A stretch of DNA of 64,000 bases, taken from contig JACPRZ010000028.1 in NCBI GenBank assembly GCA_016193485.1, positions 62,001 through 126,000 on the forward strand. Reading direction: 5' to 3'. The notes beneath the pieces are model-generated. The model searched no databases. It had not been told where the DNA came from and was given only the letters and a program-made list of their open reading frames with translations. The position numbers and the translations under genes are program-made. How positions within the stretch are numbered: position 1 is the stretch's first letter; each line of letters starts with the position of its first letter. This document shows, piece after piece, positions 41,467-50,649 of the stretch. The stretch comes from Bacteroidota bacterium (GTDB lineage Bacteria; Bacteroidota; Bacteroidia; JACPRZ01).

Positions 41467-43911
41467 ATGAAAACCATAAAGTTTCTTCTTATTCCGGTTG
41501 CCGGCCTGATATTGACTCTTGAATCACCGGCTCAGGAATTCCAGAAAACCTTCGGCAGCGGGCAGGGGGGGTATAACAATAAATGGGATTATGCAACATC
41601 CGTAAAGCAAACATCTGACGGTGGATATATCGTTGCGGGTTATTCGGATGGTTCCGGGCTCGGACTGGATGATGTTTACCTGATAAGGTTCAACTCAAAT
41701 GGCGATACTGTATGGACAAAGGTCTACGGTGGAACCAATAAAGATTATGGCCGTTCGGTAGTGCAAACCTCCGATGGCGGTTTTGCCGTGTGCGGTGAAA
41801 CGCAGAGTTATGGCGTATTTAAAAATGACGTCTTTCTCTTCAAAACCGATTCTAACGGGACACTGCTTTGGGCAAAGACCTACGGTGGATCAGATGAGGA
41901 TTACGGTTACAGCATGCAACAGACATCTGACGGGGGATTTATTATTACCGGAGAAACCAAAAGTTTCGGACAGGCAGGAGGATATTCCGATGTCTATGTT
42001 ATCAAAACCGATGGTTCCGGAAATGTAACCTGGACCAAAACCTACGGTGGAAGTTATGACGATATCGGGTATTCGGTTCAGCAGACCACTGATGGGGGGT
42101 ATATCATTGCAGGTGAAGAAGGAAGTTTCCAGTATGGCGTCTTGCTATTGAAGTTAAACAGTTCGGGCGATTCTGCATGGGTAAAATCAATCCGTGGAAA
42201 TTATGCCGGCTATTATGGCAGATCAGTGGTTCAAACTTTTGATGGCGGTTATGCCATCACCGGACATACGACCGTTTCCGGTTACGGCAGTTATGATATT
42301 TTTCTTATGAAAACCACTGCAACCGGAAGCCCGGTATTTACAAAAGCATTCGGCAGTTCAAGTTTGGATGAGGGACGTGCGGTAAAACAGACCTCGGACA
42401 GCGGATTTATTTTTACCGGTTATACTTATGCTGGTTCCACTTATTCACAATTGCACACTTTTAAAACCAATTCAAGCGGTGTGCTTCAATGGGATAAGGT
42501 TTACCGGGGGGAATACGGCAATGAAGGAAATGATATTATCCAGACGAGTGATGGAGGATATGCAATGGCGGGATACATATATTACAAATTCGGGAACACA
42601 CTTGCGGAAGTTTACCAGGGTTATGATGCCTATCTTGTAAAAACCGATGCCAGCGGTAATTCACCGGGTTGCGTTTCAACAGCATCAGGGTTAATGAGCG
42701 GATATCTCACATGGACCGCTTACAATTGTCCGCTTATCAGCGGGTCAGGCGTTACCCAGAACAGCGCTTCCATGAACAGTAAATATTCAAAAACAAACCC
42801 CCATGATGCTGCTGTAAAAGTGAACTTCAATGTTACCGATATACTTTGCGATGGCGTTTGCATCGGTTCAATTACAGCCAATACCTGCGATTCTACCGGA
42901 TTTTACTGCAGCGGTACCGCTGCGTACGCGTATCTGTGGAGTAACGGCCAATCCAACTCATCGGCTACCGGTTTATGCGAGGGAACCTACACTCTATCTA
43001 TAACCGATTATTACGGCTGCAAGGGAGAAGGTAATGCTGTTGTTTCTACTTATGTTCTTCCCCGGGAAATCTGCCTGATTACTGTTGATACAACATCAAC
43101 AAAAAATGTAATTGTGTGGGAAAAACCTTCTGCGACAGGAATTGACAGTTTTTTCATTTACCGTGAAATTGCGTCTGTTTTTACAAAGATCGGATCTGTA
43201 TCATATAATGATTTAAGTGAATTTACCGATAATACATCAGGAGTAAATCCCAATATTACATCCTACAGGTATAAAATATCGGTGCACGATACATGCGGTT
43301 ACGAGAGTGTTTTGAGTTCGTACCACAAGACCATACATCTTCAGATCAGCCCTAATGTCCCTACCGGTGTAAACCTTGACTGGGATGATTACAGCGGATT
43401 TTCTTTTGCACAGTACCGGGTATTACGGGATGATTTTGCAACGGGCAACTGGCAGGTAAAAGATTCAGTGAGTGCCGGAATTACCTCTTATACCGATCCC
43501 AATACACCGGACAGTTCTACACGGTATATTGTTGAAGTAGTTCATCCTAACGTAAACGGATGTGTGGTTACTGCTAAAATCAAAACATATAATTCTTCAA
43601 AATCCAATACTGCATCCATGGAAGTCAATTCGGGAATAGATGATATTATTCCTGGTGCCGGCAGAATTGTTATTTTTCCGAATCCCGGTAATGGAAAGTT
43701 TAATGTAGAAATAAGGGAAATCCCCCCGATGACTATCGGGGCTATCGGGAGGGAGATAAGGGTTTATAATGCACTTGGAGGAATTATTTTCAGAAGCCCG
43801 GTTGACAAAAAACTTTTACCGGTTAATATTTCCGACTACCCGGCCGGAATATACAATGTACAGGTGGTGAGTGAAAAAGGGTATGTAAGCAAAAAAATAA
43901 TCATCTTTTAA
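41467..43911 (+). CDS. T9SS-exported repeat protein with sorting domain
   Basis: An 814-aa secreted protein. A signal peptide (1-22) is followed by about eight tandem 45-55-residue propeller-type repeats (about 25-390) of the form QQTSDGGYIIAGE...VYVIKTDSSGN..W.KTYGG. A SprB-like linker (YAYLWSNGQSNSSATGLCEG) and fibronectin III-like modules (about 540-720) come next. The C-terminal type A sorting domain begins IFPNPGNGKFNVEI and ends KKIIIF; it is removed during T9SS export. Residues about 751-762 in the sorting domain are encoded by a CCCGATAG palindromic element (43719-43751). It converges with envC-like, overlapping by 11 nt. Confidence 0.88.
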   Translation: MKTIKFLLIPVAGLILTLESPAQEFQKTFGSGQGGYNNKWDYATSVKQTSDGGYIVAGYSDGSGLGLDDVYLIRFNSNGDTVWTKVYGGTNKDYGRSVVQTSDGGFAVCGETQSYGVFKNDVFLFKTDSNGTLLWAKTYGGSDEDYGYSMQQTSDGGFIITGETKSFGQAGGYSDVYVIKTDGSGNVTWTKTYGGSYDDIGYSVQQTTDGGYIIAGEEGSFQYGVLLLKLNSSGDSAWVKSIRGNYAGYYGRSVVQTFDGGYAITGHTTVSGYGSYDIFLMKTTATGSPVFTKAFGSSSLDEGRAVKQTSDSGFIFTGYTYAGSTYSQLHTFKTNSSGVLQWDKVYRGEYGNEGNDIIQTSDGGYAMAGYIYYKFGNTLAEVYQGYDAYLVKTDASGNSPGCVSTASGLMSGYLTWTAYNCPLISGSGVTQNSASMNSKYSKTNPHDAAVKVNFNVTDILCDGVCIGSITANTCDSTGFYCSGTAAYAYLWSNGQSNSSATGLCEGTYTLSITDYYGCKGEGNAVVSTYVLPREICLITVDTTSTKNVIVWEKPSATGIDSFFIYREIASVFTKIGSVSYNDLSEFTDNTSGVNPNITSYRYKISVHDTCGYESVLSSYHKTIHLQISPNVPTGVNLDWDDYSGFSFAQYRVLRDDFATGNWQVKDSVSAGITSYTDPNTPDSSTRYIVEVVHPNVNGCVVTAKIKTYNSSKSNTASMEVNSGIDDIIPGAGRIVIFPNPGNGKFNVEIREIPPMTIGAIGREIRVYNALGGIIFRSPVDKKLLPVNISDYPAGIYNVQVVSEKGYVSKKIIIF
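43719..43751. repeat. CCCGATAG palindromic element inside T9SS sorting domain
   Basis: 33 nt matching the reverse complement of 83-115 at 32 of 33 positions. Direct repeats ATAAGGG flank it (43711-43717 and 43756-43762), 45 nt apart, which could be a target-site duplication. Frame is kept (IPPMTIGAIG). Confidence 0.88.
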
Positions 43912-45136
43912 TGATCCATTCTTCCGGATTAAGTTTCAGGGTGCCGGTTCCATCCTTATTCATTCTCCATAATTCAAGGTGGGCTTCTGCCCGAAGGGTT
44001 TCTTCATCGGTGTTTACAATACCGATGGGCTGCTTCAGGGTTATCTTATCGCTTTTTTTAACGAATACATCTTTAAGGTTTCCGTAAACAGTGAAAAATT
44101 CCCCATGCTGTACTATTACGGCTTTTTGCCCGCCCGGCAGTACGATAACACCTGTCACGGTTCCGCTGAATACCGCCAGTGTCTGAGATTCTTTCTCTGT
44201 GGTGATATCGATTCCGTTATTGTTTATTTTAATTCCTTTCAGCACCGGGTGATCCTGCATTCCGAAGTGGCCGGTTACAATGCCCCGCTCTACCGGCCAG
44301 GGTAATTTGCCTTTGTTTTTTGAAAAGGAGGATGAAAGTTCCATCGCTTCGGGAGTGAGTTCAAATGTACCTTTGGATTTTGCCGCTTCGCGCGCCTTTC
44401 GCATTTCTTCGGCAATAATATCTTCAATGGCTTTCTGGAGTTTCGCTGCCTTTGCCTGTTTCTTTTTTAAATCGTCTTTCAGGGAGGATTCTTTTGTTTT
44501 CAGTTTTTCATAGATTTCATTTTGTTCAGATTTTTCCTGTGCAAGTGATTTTTTCTCTGATTCTTCGGTGAGCAGTAACTGCCGTTTTTCGTTTTTTTTA
44601 ATTTCCAATGCAGCGATTTTTTCATTAAGCAGTTTTTGGGTTTCCATAATCAAACCTGCTTGTTTTCTCCGGTATTGGGCATATTGTTTCAGGAACCTGG
44701 AACGTTTATATGCCTGTTGGAAATCGGAGGAAGAAAAGAGGAACATCAACCGGTTATTGGCGTTCCTGTTCTTATAGGCAAACAGGATCATTCGCGCATA
44801 ATCATCTTTTATTTTGCGAAGATCATTTTCAAGAAATTCAACTATGGAAGCATTTTCAGTGATCTGTTTTTCAAGCAGTGAGATTTCCCTGTTGATGGCG
44901 GATATATATCGTTGGCGAAGCGCTATTTTTTTATTAAGTGTAATAAGATGTTCCAGCGATTCCTTGCGGTTCTGCCGGGTCTCTTCAATCAGTTTTCCGG
45001 TAAAGGTTATTTCCTTTTCGAGATGTTCTTTCTGCTTCCTCAGATCATCTTTGGTCTGGGCATGTGAGGGAAAGGAAAGGAAAAGGCGGAGGCAAAAGCA
45101 AAGGAATAGGAATTTATGACTATTTATTTTCATCAT
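43901..45136 (-). CDS. EnvC-like murein hydrolase activator (degenerate M23)
   Basis: A 411-aa exported protein: signal peptide (about 1-26), long coiled coil (about 27-260) and a C-terminal LytM/M23 domain (about 285-411). The zinc ligands of active M23 peptidases are replaced: NNNGIDIT where HxGxD is expected, and VYGNL where YAHL is expected. Only part of the HLH motif remains (AHLELW). This pattern fits EnvC-type activators, which switch on amidases at the division septum, rather than a working endopeptidase. It overlaps the upstream DUF5606 gene by 17 nt. Confidence 0.85.
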   Translation of the reverse strand: MMKINSHKFLFLCFCLRLFLSFPSHAQTKDDLRKQKEHLEKEITFTGKLIEETRQNRKESLEHLITLNKKIALRQRYISAINREISLLEKQITENASIVEFLENDLRKIKDDYARMILFAYKNRNANNRLMFLFSSSDFQQAYKRSRFLKQYAQYRRKQAGLIMETQKLLNEKIAALEIKKNEKRQLLLTEESEKKSLAQEKSEQNEIYEKLKTKESSLKDDLKKKQAKAAKLQKAIEDIIAEEMRKAREAAKSKGTFELTPEAMELSSSFSKNKGKLPWPVERGIVTGHFGMQDHPVLKGIKINNNGIDITTEKESQTLAVFSGTVTGVIVLPGGQKAVIVQHGEFFTVYGNLKDVFVKKSDKITLKQPIGIVNTDEETLRAEAHLELWRMNKDGTGTLKLNPEEWIIKR

Positions 45137-45608
45137 TTGATGTTATCGGATCAGGTTCACTTTTATCAGCAGCCGGCACATCAATTTCTTCAGGTTTGGA
45201 TTCCGTTGGAACGGGTGTTTCTTCAGCGGCTGTAAGCAAACCCGATTCCTGAAGAATATTGTACCAACTAATAATTTTTTTTATGTGCGATGAATGTACC
45301 TTCTCCTTATCGTATTCGGGTAAAATTTCATGGAAATATTCTGATAACGTTTTTTTATCGGAAATATTTATACCGGCTTTATTTCCCTTTTCCTTTTCTT
45401 CTATTTTTTTAAAGATTTCTTTCAGCAATACTGTGCCGCCTTCGGTATATACGGTTATTTCCTCAAGGGCGCTGATAGCGTTAACGGCAAATGCCGGCTG
45501 TCTTTTTTTTGTCGTGACATTTTCAACGATGACGTTGTTTTTCGTCTTTGAGATCAGTTTGAACAAACCGTTCATTCCGGAAATTGCAATGATGCTTTTA
45601 AGATTCAT
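45120..45608 (-). CDS. DUF5606 domain protein
   Basis: A 162-aa protein. The N-terminal MNLKSIIAISGMNGLFKLI, NNVIVENVTTKKRQPAFAVN and ISALEEITVYTEGGTVLLKEIF are hallmarks of DUF5606. A Pro/Glu/Ser-rich tail is likely disordered (about 130-162). It is cytoplasmic and of unknown function, found widely in Bacteroidota. Start 45608 fits the family better than 45617. It is cotranscribed with the EnvC-like gene. Confidence 0.85.
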   Translation of the reverse strand: MNLKSIIAISGMNGLFKLISKTKNNVIVENVTTKKRQPAFAVNAISALEEITVYTEGGTVLLKEIFKKIEEKEKGNKAGINISDKKTLSEYFHEILPEYDKEKVHSSHIKKIISWYNILQESGLLTAAEETPVPTESKPEEIDVPAADKSEPDPITSNDENK

Positions 45609-45624
45609 AGGAAACACGTTTATT

Positions 45625-48462
45625 TTATTGATGCAAAACTATAAATTTCAGGAAATAGGTGCCACGAACGGTTCTCATCGCACAAAAATAAATACCCGCT
45701 TCAAGATTACGGATGTTGATCATGGGATACCCGTTTGCAGGGCAATGAACATTATTTAATGTTTGCAGGAGTAAGCCATGTGGCGAATATACATCAATGG
45801 ATTTAATATTTTTATTTTGAAATCCGCTGATAAAAATATTGTCTGATGCAGGAACCGGAAAAACCAAAATTTGCCCGACAACTTCATTAATATTATTTAC
45901 CGATACCCTCAGCGAATCATACCTCACCTGCGATGACTTTGCAGCAGCGATCAGTTCTGTAAGGTTATCACCGGCAAGAATGGCGAAAGCGACCCGAACC
46001 GAATCGCCAGGTAAAAGTTGAAAAGGACCCGCAGAAACCACACTCAATATATCCGATCCGGTACCTGAAGAACCTGCCGTATGGCGATTCCGTTGCATTG
46101 CTTTATATTTTTCAGCAGAAGAAAATCCATTAGTAGCCGGGTCTATCCCGCCATTGCCACCTAGTACATTGTCCATTGAATAATGAAATACCCCTGCTGA
46201 GGACAGTAATTTTATGCCTCCGTAAGGATTCCCCGGTAAAGAACTGTACACGTATCCTGTTTTATTTTGCTGATCAAAACCTGCACGGTTGTAAAACGGG
46301 ATATCAATATCCCAGTCCGAAAAAATTCCGGCATAAAGGGAATCCCTTGAAGAAGTGCCTTCATTTGTAATCGTATATTCAAGAATAATATAGTTGGAAT
46401 CGGCAGGTGTTTTCCAAGCCATGGTCTTCTGTTTTATCCCTAATCCAAGTTTGTTGCTCCAGGCATTATCATCGTTGAAAGTGCATACGAGATCATAGTC
46501 CGATTCAAATGGTGTCTGGGGGGGGGTTAAAGCCGTTACCCGCCTGAAATCATTATCGTAACCCGAATTTCCCCTGATGTTATCAGACACCCTGACCGAA
46601 ATCGCGCTGTCTCCGACCATGAATCCGGCTTCGTAAAGCAGCGTGGCGCTGTTTTTAAACCTGAATCCCGATCCGCTGAACTGCAATGTATCGTTATACC
46701 CGATCCTGCCCTTGCTCGTAATTGTTGCGTGAATGGCATTTACCGAAATATCGCGGTAATCTAAGTTGACCGGTACCTGTACATATTCATAATTGCTGAA
46801 CGTATCCGCAGCATATAAGATTTTTATCACCGCCATTGAATTATAGGGAATCCCGTTGCCGATGAAGATTTTCATGGGTTCAGACAAATTGTTTTTTGAT
46901 TCCATCGTGGATAATGGACCCAGGTTGACCGAAGAAACCGGGAATTCCAGCGAGGCGGACTGAGAAGTGATGGAAACATTGACCGAATTAGCCGGTGCAA
47001 GATAATTTATGAAGGTCCCGGTAAAATAAAGGGTATCGCCCGGAATAAAAAATTCATCGTTATTGTCTTTAATGATATTATCCACAAGGGCTATTGCCGG
47101 GAAAAAGGTGTCGTTTAATGCCTTGAACAAATTAATTCTTCCGCTGCCTAATTTTCCTGCATAATTTGCATTGCCGGGAATGGTGTCAATATTATCGGCC
47201 GTTACCTTTAACTGGTAATTTACCTGCATGGCAGTAAGCCATGGCCTGTACGCCCTGACGAGGCCAGCGCAGGAAGATATTATGGCTGCGGAACAGGATG
47301 TTCCCGATCCGGCAATATAATTATCATCAAAATAGGTTGAATAAATATCTTTACCGGGAGCCGAAACATCAACGTAAATTCCAAAGGATGATGAATTGGT
47401 TGAGGATGCATAATAACGAATATCGTCCTGATCGGTTCCTGCAACACTCAAAACGTAATGATTGGAAGCAGGATAAAAAGGCGCTTCATCCCCGGAATTC
47501 CCGGCTGCAGCAACTACAAGGGCATTTTTATTTATGGTTGCATAATTTATTACATCCTGTCCGAAGGGAGTTTGGACGTTATCACCCCAGGAACAATTAA
47601 TGATCTGGCAGCCATGATCAGCGGCATAGACAATACCCTCATATCCCATAGAAAAATCACCTGCACTGCTGCTTACCTTCACCGGCAGGTACATGCAATA
47701 GAATCCTGCCGAAGCGATTCCGACACCGTTGTCGGTCACTGCGGATATCAATCCTGCCATGAAAGATCCATGTCCAAGCCAGCCGCTTGTGCCGTCAACT
47801 TCGGGGTCATTATCCATATCGCCAAGATCCCAGCCGTAAAAATTATCGGTGAAACCGTCAAAATCATCATCAATGCCGTTAACCGGATCAGAATAATTAA
47901 GTTTGAGATTTACGCCAAGGTCCGGATGGTCATTATCGGTTCCCGTATCGGTAAGCCCGATGACAACGCTGTTGCTGCCCGTTGAAATATCCCATGCAGA
48001 GAGAGCATTGATTTTAGTTAAATAATACTGCGATGAGAGCGAAGGATCATCCGGCACATAAAGGGGTGCGGCAATGTAACGCGGCTGCGCATAGTCAACA
48101 GCACCTGTTGCCATTAATGCCATCATAACTTTATGGACATCGGTTGCTTCATCATACTTCAGTTCATAAATAAGCGACAGGTTAACATATTGCCTTCCGG
48201 AATAGTTACGTAATCGTGGCGGAGGCAAATGCCCGGGAAATAGTTGTGAAAGCGAGGTAACCGGTATGCTTTTCAACAGGTTGTTTACGGTTGGAACAGC
48301 GATAGAGTTTTTTGAACAAGATCGGGAAAATTGCGGTTTGATTTTGAAGATCACAGTATTGCGCGAATAGCGGGGTACATTATCATTTTGCGCAAAAGCA
48401 ACCATTCCGTTCCGGAAGAAAATAAAATGTATTGTAAATAAGAAAAAGAAAAAAATCCTCAT
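45625..48462 (-). CDS. subtilisin-like serine protease with T9SS sorting domain
   Basis: A 945-aa secreted S8 protease: signal peptide (MRIFFFFLFTIHFIFFRNG), inhibitor-like propeptide (about 25-130), and a catalytic domain (about 140-430). The triad is Asp in VIGLTDTGTDNDHPD, His in GHGSFMAGLISA and Ser in GSGTSCSAAI. Ig-like domains follow, then a C-terminal T9SS sorting domain (about 865-945, ILVFPVPASDNIFISG). Start 48462 is chosen because the signal peptide begins there; the 237-nt upstream extension overlaps gpsA antisense and the promoter box at 48477-48484. A 9-nt run (46518-46526) encodes Pro-Pro. Confidence 0.9.
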   Translation of the reverse strand: MRIFFFFLFTIHFIFFRNGMVAFAQNDNVPRYSRNTVIFKIKPQFSRSCSKNSIAVPTVNNLLKSIPVTSLSQLFPGHLPPPRLRNYSGRQYVNLSLIYELKYDEATDVHKVMMALMATGAVDYAQPRYIAAPLYVPDDPSLSSQYYLTKINALSAWDISTGSNSVVIGLTDTGTDNDHPDLGVNLKLNYSDPVNGIDDDFDGFTDNFYGWDLGDMDNDPEVDGTSGWLGHGSFMAGLISAVTDNGVGIASAGFYCMYLPVKVSSSAGDFSMGYEGIVYAADHGCQIINCSWGDNVQTPFGQDVINYATINKNALVVAAAGNSGDEAPFYPASNHYVLSVAGTDQDDIRYYASSTNSSSFGIYVDVSAPGKDIYSTYFDDNYIAGSGTSCSAAIISSCAGLVRAYRPWLTAMQVNYQLKVTADNIDTIPGNANYAGKLGSGRINLFKALNDTFFPAIALVDNIIKDNNDEFFIPGDTLYFTGTFINYLAPANSVNVSITSQSASLEFPVSSVNLGPLSTMESKNNLSEPMKIFIGNGIPYNSMAVIKILYAADTFSNYEYVQVPVNLDYRDISVNAIHATITSKGRIGYNDTLQFSGSGFRFKNSATLLYEAGFMVGDSAISVRVSDNIRGNSGYDNDFRRVTALTPPQTPFESDYDLVCTFNDDNAWSNKLGLGIKQKTMAWKTPADSNYIILEYTITNEGTSSRDSLYAGIFSDWDIDIPFYNRAGFDQQNKTGYVYSSLPGNPYGGIKLLSSAGVFHYSMDNVLGGNGGIDPATNGFSSAEKYKAMQRNRHTAGSSGTGSDILSVVSAGPFQLLPGDSVRVAFAILAGDNLTELIAAAKSSQVRYDSLRVSVNNINEVVGQILVFPVPASDNIFISGFQNKNIKSIDVYSPHGLLLQTLNNVHCPANGYPMINIRNLEAGIYFCAMRTVRGTYFLKFIVLHQ

Positions 48463-48476
48463 ACCAAAAGTTTTCG

Positions 48477-48484
48477 CAAACATA
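48477..48484 (-). promoter_or_regulatory. -7 box of the subtilase gene
   Basis: TATGTTTG on the minus strand, 15 nt before the ATG at 48462. No strong -33 element. Confidence 0.45.
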
Positions 48485-48555
48485 CAAAAGAAACAGCAGC
48501 CCCGCTGTACAGCGAATTTCCGTAAATTCGCTTTCTTCACAAACCGGGTTTTACT

Positions 48556-49554
48556 ATGAATCATGTACCGAGAGCAGCCGTGGTAGGTGGCGGCAGTTGG
48601 GCTACCGCGCTGGTTAAAATCCTGACCGAAAAACCGGTGCAGGTCAACTGGTGGCTGAGAAACCCCGATAATATTGATTATATCCGCAAGTACAGGCATA
48701 ACCCGAATTATATAAGTTCAATTGAATTCCACCATGAAAGATTAATCCTGGATCATGATATTGAAGTTGTTTTAAACGATGCTGAAGTCATAATTTTTGC
48801 AATACCGTCAGCATTTCTGAAGCCCGCGCTGGAAAAGATTTCCGGTGACCGGCTTAAGGACAAACTCATAATTTCAGCCATTAAGGGAATTGTTCCTCAG
48901 GAAAACCTGATAGTTGGCGATTATGTCAACCGTTATTTTTCGGTTCCCTATAATAATATCGGAGTCATTGCCGGACCGTGTCATGCCGAGGAGGTAGCGC
49001 TTGAAAAATTATCCTACCTGACGATCGCTTTTCAGGATCAGGAAAAAGCAAGAACCGTTGCCGATATGCTGGCGTGCCGGTATATTAAAACCATAATTTC
49101 AGATGATATTTTCGGTACCGAATATTCGGCAGTCCTTAAAAATATTTTTGCCATCGCTGCCGGTATTTGTCACGGAATCGGGTACGGGGATAATTTCCTG
49201 GCGGTTCTGATTTCTGCCGCTTCGCGTGAAATTGAGCGTTTTTTACAGAAAGTTCATCCCATCCAGCGGGATATAAAAGCATCCGCATACCTTGGCGACC
49301 TGATGGTAACCGCATATTCGCAGTTCAGCCGGAACCGCACTTTCGGAACCATGATAGGGCATGGTTATTCTGTAAAATCGGCTCAACTTGAAATGAATAT
49401 GGTGGCCGAAGGTTATTACGCTTCAAAGTGCATTAAAGAAATAAATAAAATCTACAATGTGGATATGCCAATAGCGGATGCCGTGTATAATATCCTCTAT
49501 GAAAAAATTTCACCGGTGGTGGAAATGAAGTTGCTGGCGGAGAAACTCAGTTGA
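48556..49554 (+). CDS. gpsA: glycerol-3-phosphate dehydrogenase [NAD(P)+]
   Basis: Reduces dihydroxyacetone phosphate to sn-glycerol-3-phosphate for phospholipid synthesis. It is 332 aa, typical. The Rossmann motif is VVGGGSWATALVKIL (about 9-23), followed by SAIKGIVPQENLIVGDYV, the substrate region VIAGPCHAEEVALEKLSYLTIA, and the catalytic Lys in EYSAVLKNIFAIAAGICHGIGYGDN. SRNRTFGTMIGHGYSV is also present. Divergent from the subtilase gene. Confidence 0.95.
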   Translation: MNHVPRAAVVGGGSWATALVKILTEKPVQVNWWLRNPDNIDYIRKYRHNPNYISSIEFHHERLILDHDIEVVLNDAEVIIFAIPSAFLKPALEKISGDRLKDKLIISAIKGIVPQENLIVGDYVNRYFSVPYNNIGVIAGPCHAEEVALEKLSYLTIAFQDQEKARTVADMLACRYIKTIISDDIFGTEYSAVLKNIFAIAAGICHGIGYGDNFLAVLISAASREIERFLQKVHPIQRDIKASAYLGDLMVTAYSQFSRNRTFGTMIGHGYSVKSAQLEMNMVAEGYYASKCIKEINKIYNVDMPIADAVYNILYEKISPVVEMKLLAEKLS

Positions 49555-49561
49555 AGAAGAC

Positions 49562-50080
49562 GGGGGACAGAAGACAGGATACAGGGGGAATTCCTTTAAG
49601 TTTATAAAAGGGCGGGAAATAATGCATAAAGAAATGCAGGAAATATTTTTCTCCGTTTTGTAGAAGAAATTAATCCATTTAACATCATTGATATTTCTTC
49701 ACCGGAATCGTCCAAACTTTTTAAGTTCTCTTCATTAATATACGCTAAATCTTTAGATAGGAGAAAATAATACCGGAGTTCATCCAGCGATGCATGAGCA
49801 ATATTATAGAAGTTAACCTTATCTTTGATTCCAAATTTTCTGAATCCTTCAACAATATTTGCCGGAACTGAAACTGCGGCTCTTCTCATTTGAGAAGTCA
49901 AACCAAATTTCTCATCCTGAGGATAGTTTTTTGTAATCCTATAAACTTCCAGCGTTAACTGGTGGGCTTTTTGCCAAACATCCAGATTCCTGAAGTTAGA
50001 GATTGTTCCCATTGTAATGAATTTAATATCGGTATTGAATTTTGTTATTTTTTCCCTGTCTCCTGTTCCCTGTCTCCTTT
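49562..50080. repeat. inverted repeats flanking the S23-type gene
   Basis: Left GGGGACAGAAGACAGGATACAGGG (49563-49587) and right CCCTGTCTCCTGTTCCCTGTCTCC (50054-50077) are imperfect inverted copies sharing the pattern GACAG..ACAGGA.ACAGGG. They bracket the four-helix-bundle gene, and tRNA-Cys begins 6-10 nt beyond the right copy. Confidence 0.6.
49602..50012 (-). CDS. four-helix-bundle protein, S23/IVS family
   Basis: A 136-aa all-helical protein with the family signature: FRNLDVWQKAHQLTLEVYRITKNYPQDEKFGLTSQMRRAAVSVPANIVEG and the conserved YFLLSKDLAYI block. Homologues occur in intervening sequences of 23S rRNA genes, as free-standing genes in Bacteroidota, and as the Avd accessory factor of diversity-generating retroelements. 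Here it is free-standing, with no rRNA or reverse transcriptase nearby. The flanking inverted repeats and adjacent tRNA-Cys suggest it may be a small mobile cassette. The function is unknown. Confidence 0.88.
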   Translation of the reverse strand: MGTISNFRNLDVWQKAHQLTLEVYRITKNYPQDEKFGLTSQMRRAAVSVPANIVEGFRKFGIKDKVNFYNIAHASLDELRYYFLLSKDLAYINEENLKSLDDSGEEISMMLNGLISSTKRRKIFPAFLYALFPALL

Positions 50081-50085
50081 CCTAG

Positions 50086-50156
50086 AGGTCAGAAGCGGAT
50101 TCGAACCGCTGTGGGAGGTTTTGCAGACCTCTGCCTAGCCACTCGGCCATCTGACC
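50086..50156 (-). tRNA. tRNA-Cys (GCA)
   Basis: 71 nt on the minus strand: acceptor GGTCAGA/TCTGACC, D-arm GGCCGAGTGGCTAGGC, anticodon loop CTGCAAA (GCA), T-arm GCGGTTCGAATCCGC. CCA is not encoded. Confidence 0.95.
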
Positions 50157-50224
50157 GGATTTACGAATAACGAATCGTAAAGGAAAAAAATATTACCGGA
50201 TTTCAGGGTACAAAAGTAACCATT

Positions 50225-50587
50225 TTACCCCCTGACGGTCACGCTCACTTTCTGCACTATCCCTTTTATAGGCGGGTTCATTTTGGAGAGTTTGAGTTCA
50301 ACTGATTTTATGGAAGAGAATTTTTTCTTTACAGCATTAACGATACGTGTTGCTGCATGTTCAAGAAGCCCTGAACGGATTTTCATCTGTTCTTCAACGC
50401 ATTGAAATACCTTCTGGTAGTCAATAGTATCTTCAAGTTGATCGCTGACTGATGACTTTGACAGGTCGGCTTGAAAGTGAAGATCCACAAGGAATTTATT
50501 GCCCACATTATGCTCATCATCATAATACCCATGATGAGCGTAAAATTCCATGCCTTCAAGGGAAACTGTCTGATAATCCGTTTTCAT
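50225..50587 (-). CDS. folB: dihydroneopterin aldolase
   Basis: Cleaves 7,8-dihydroneopterin to 6-hydroxymethyl-dihydropterin in folate synthesis. It is 120 aa, the normal size. Motifs: LEGMEFYAHHGYYDDEHNVGNKFLVDL (with the Tyr/Glu region), TIDYQKVFQCVEEQM, LLEHAATRIV (Glu/His) and the closing KMNPPIKGIVQKVSVTV with the catalytic Lys. Short-leader gene upstream of the adhesin gene on the same strand order. Confidence 0.95.
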   Translation of the reverse strand: MKTDYQTVSLEGMEFYAHHGYYDDEHNVGNKFLVDLHFQADLSKSSVSDQLEDTIDYQKVFQCVEEQMKIRSGLLEHAATRIVNAVKKKFSSIKSVELKLSKMNPPIKGIVQKVSVTVRG

Positions 50588-50649
50588 AGCGGACTTTCCT
50601 AAACCTTCCGGAGTTTAAAAATCCGGAAGGGTTTTGGGTTTACATTACG

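Noticed and set aside
43901-45136. Active M23 zinc endopeptidase
   Set aside because: Key zinc-binding His residues are replaced (NNNGIDIT, VYGNL), fitting an EnvC-like activator instead.
48463-48699. N-terminal extension of the subtilase
   Set aside because: It runs antisense into gpsA and over a -7 box; a clear signal peptide starts at 48462.
49602-50012. S23 gene as part of a diversity-generating retroelement or an rRNA intervening sequence
   Set aside because: No reverse transcriptase, template/variable repeat pair or 23S rRNA is seen nearby.
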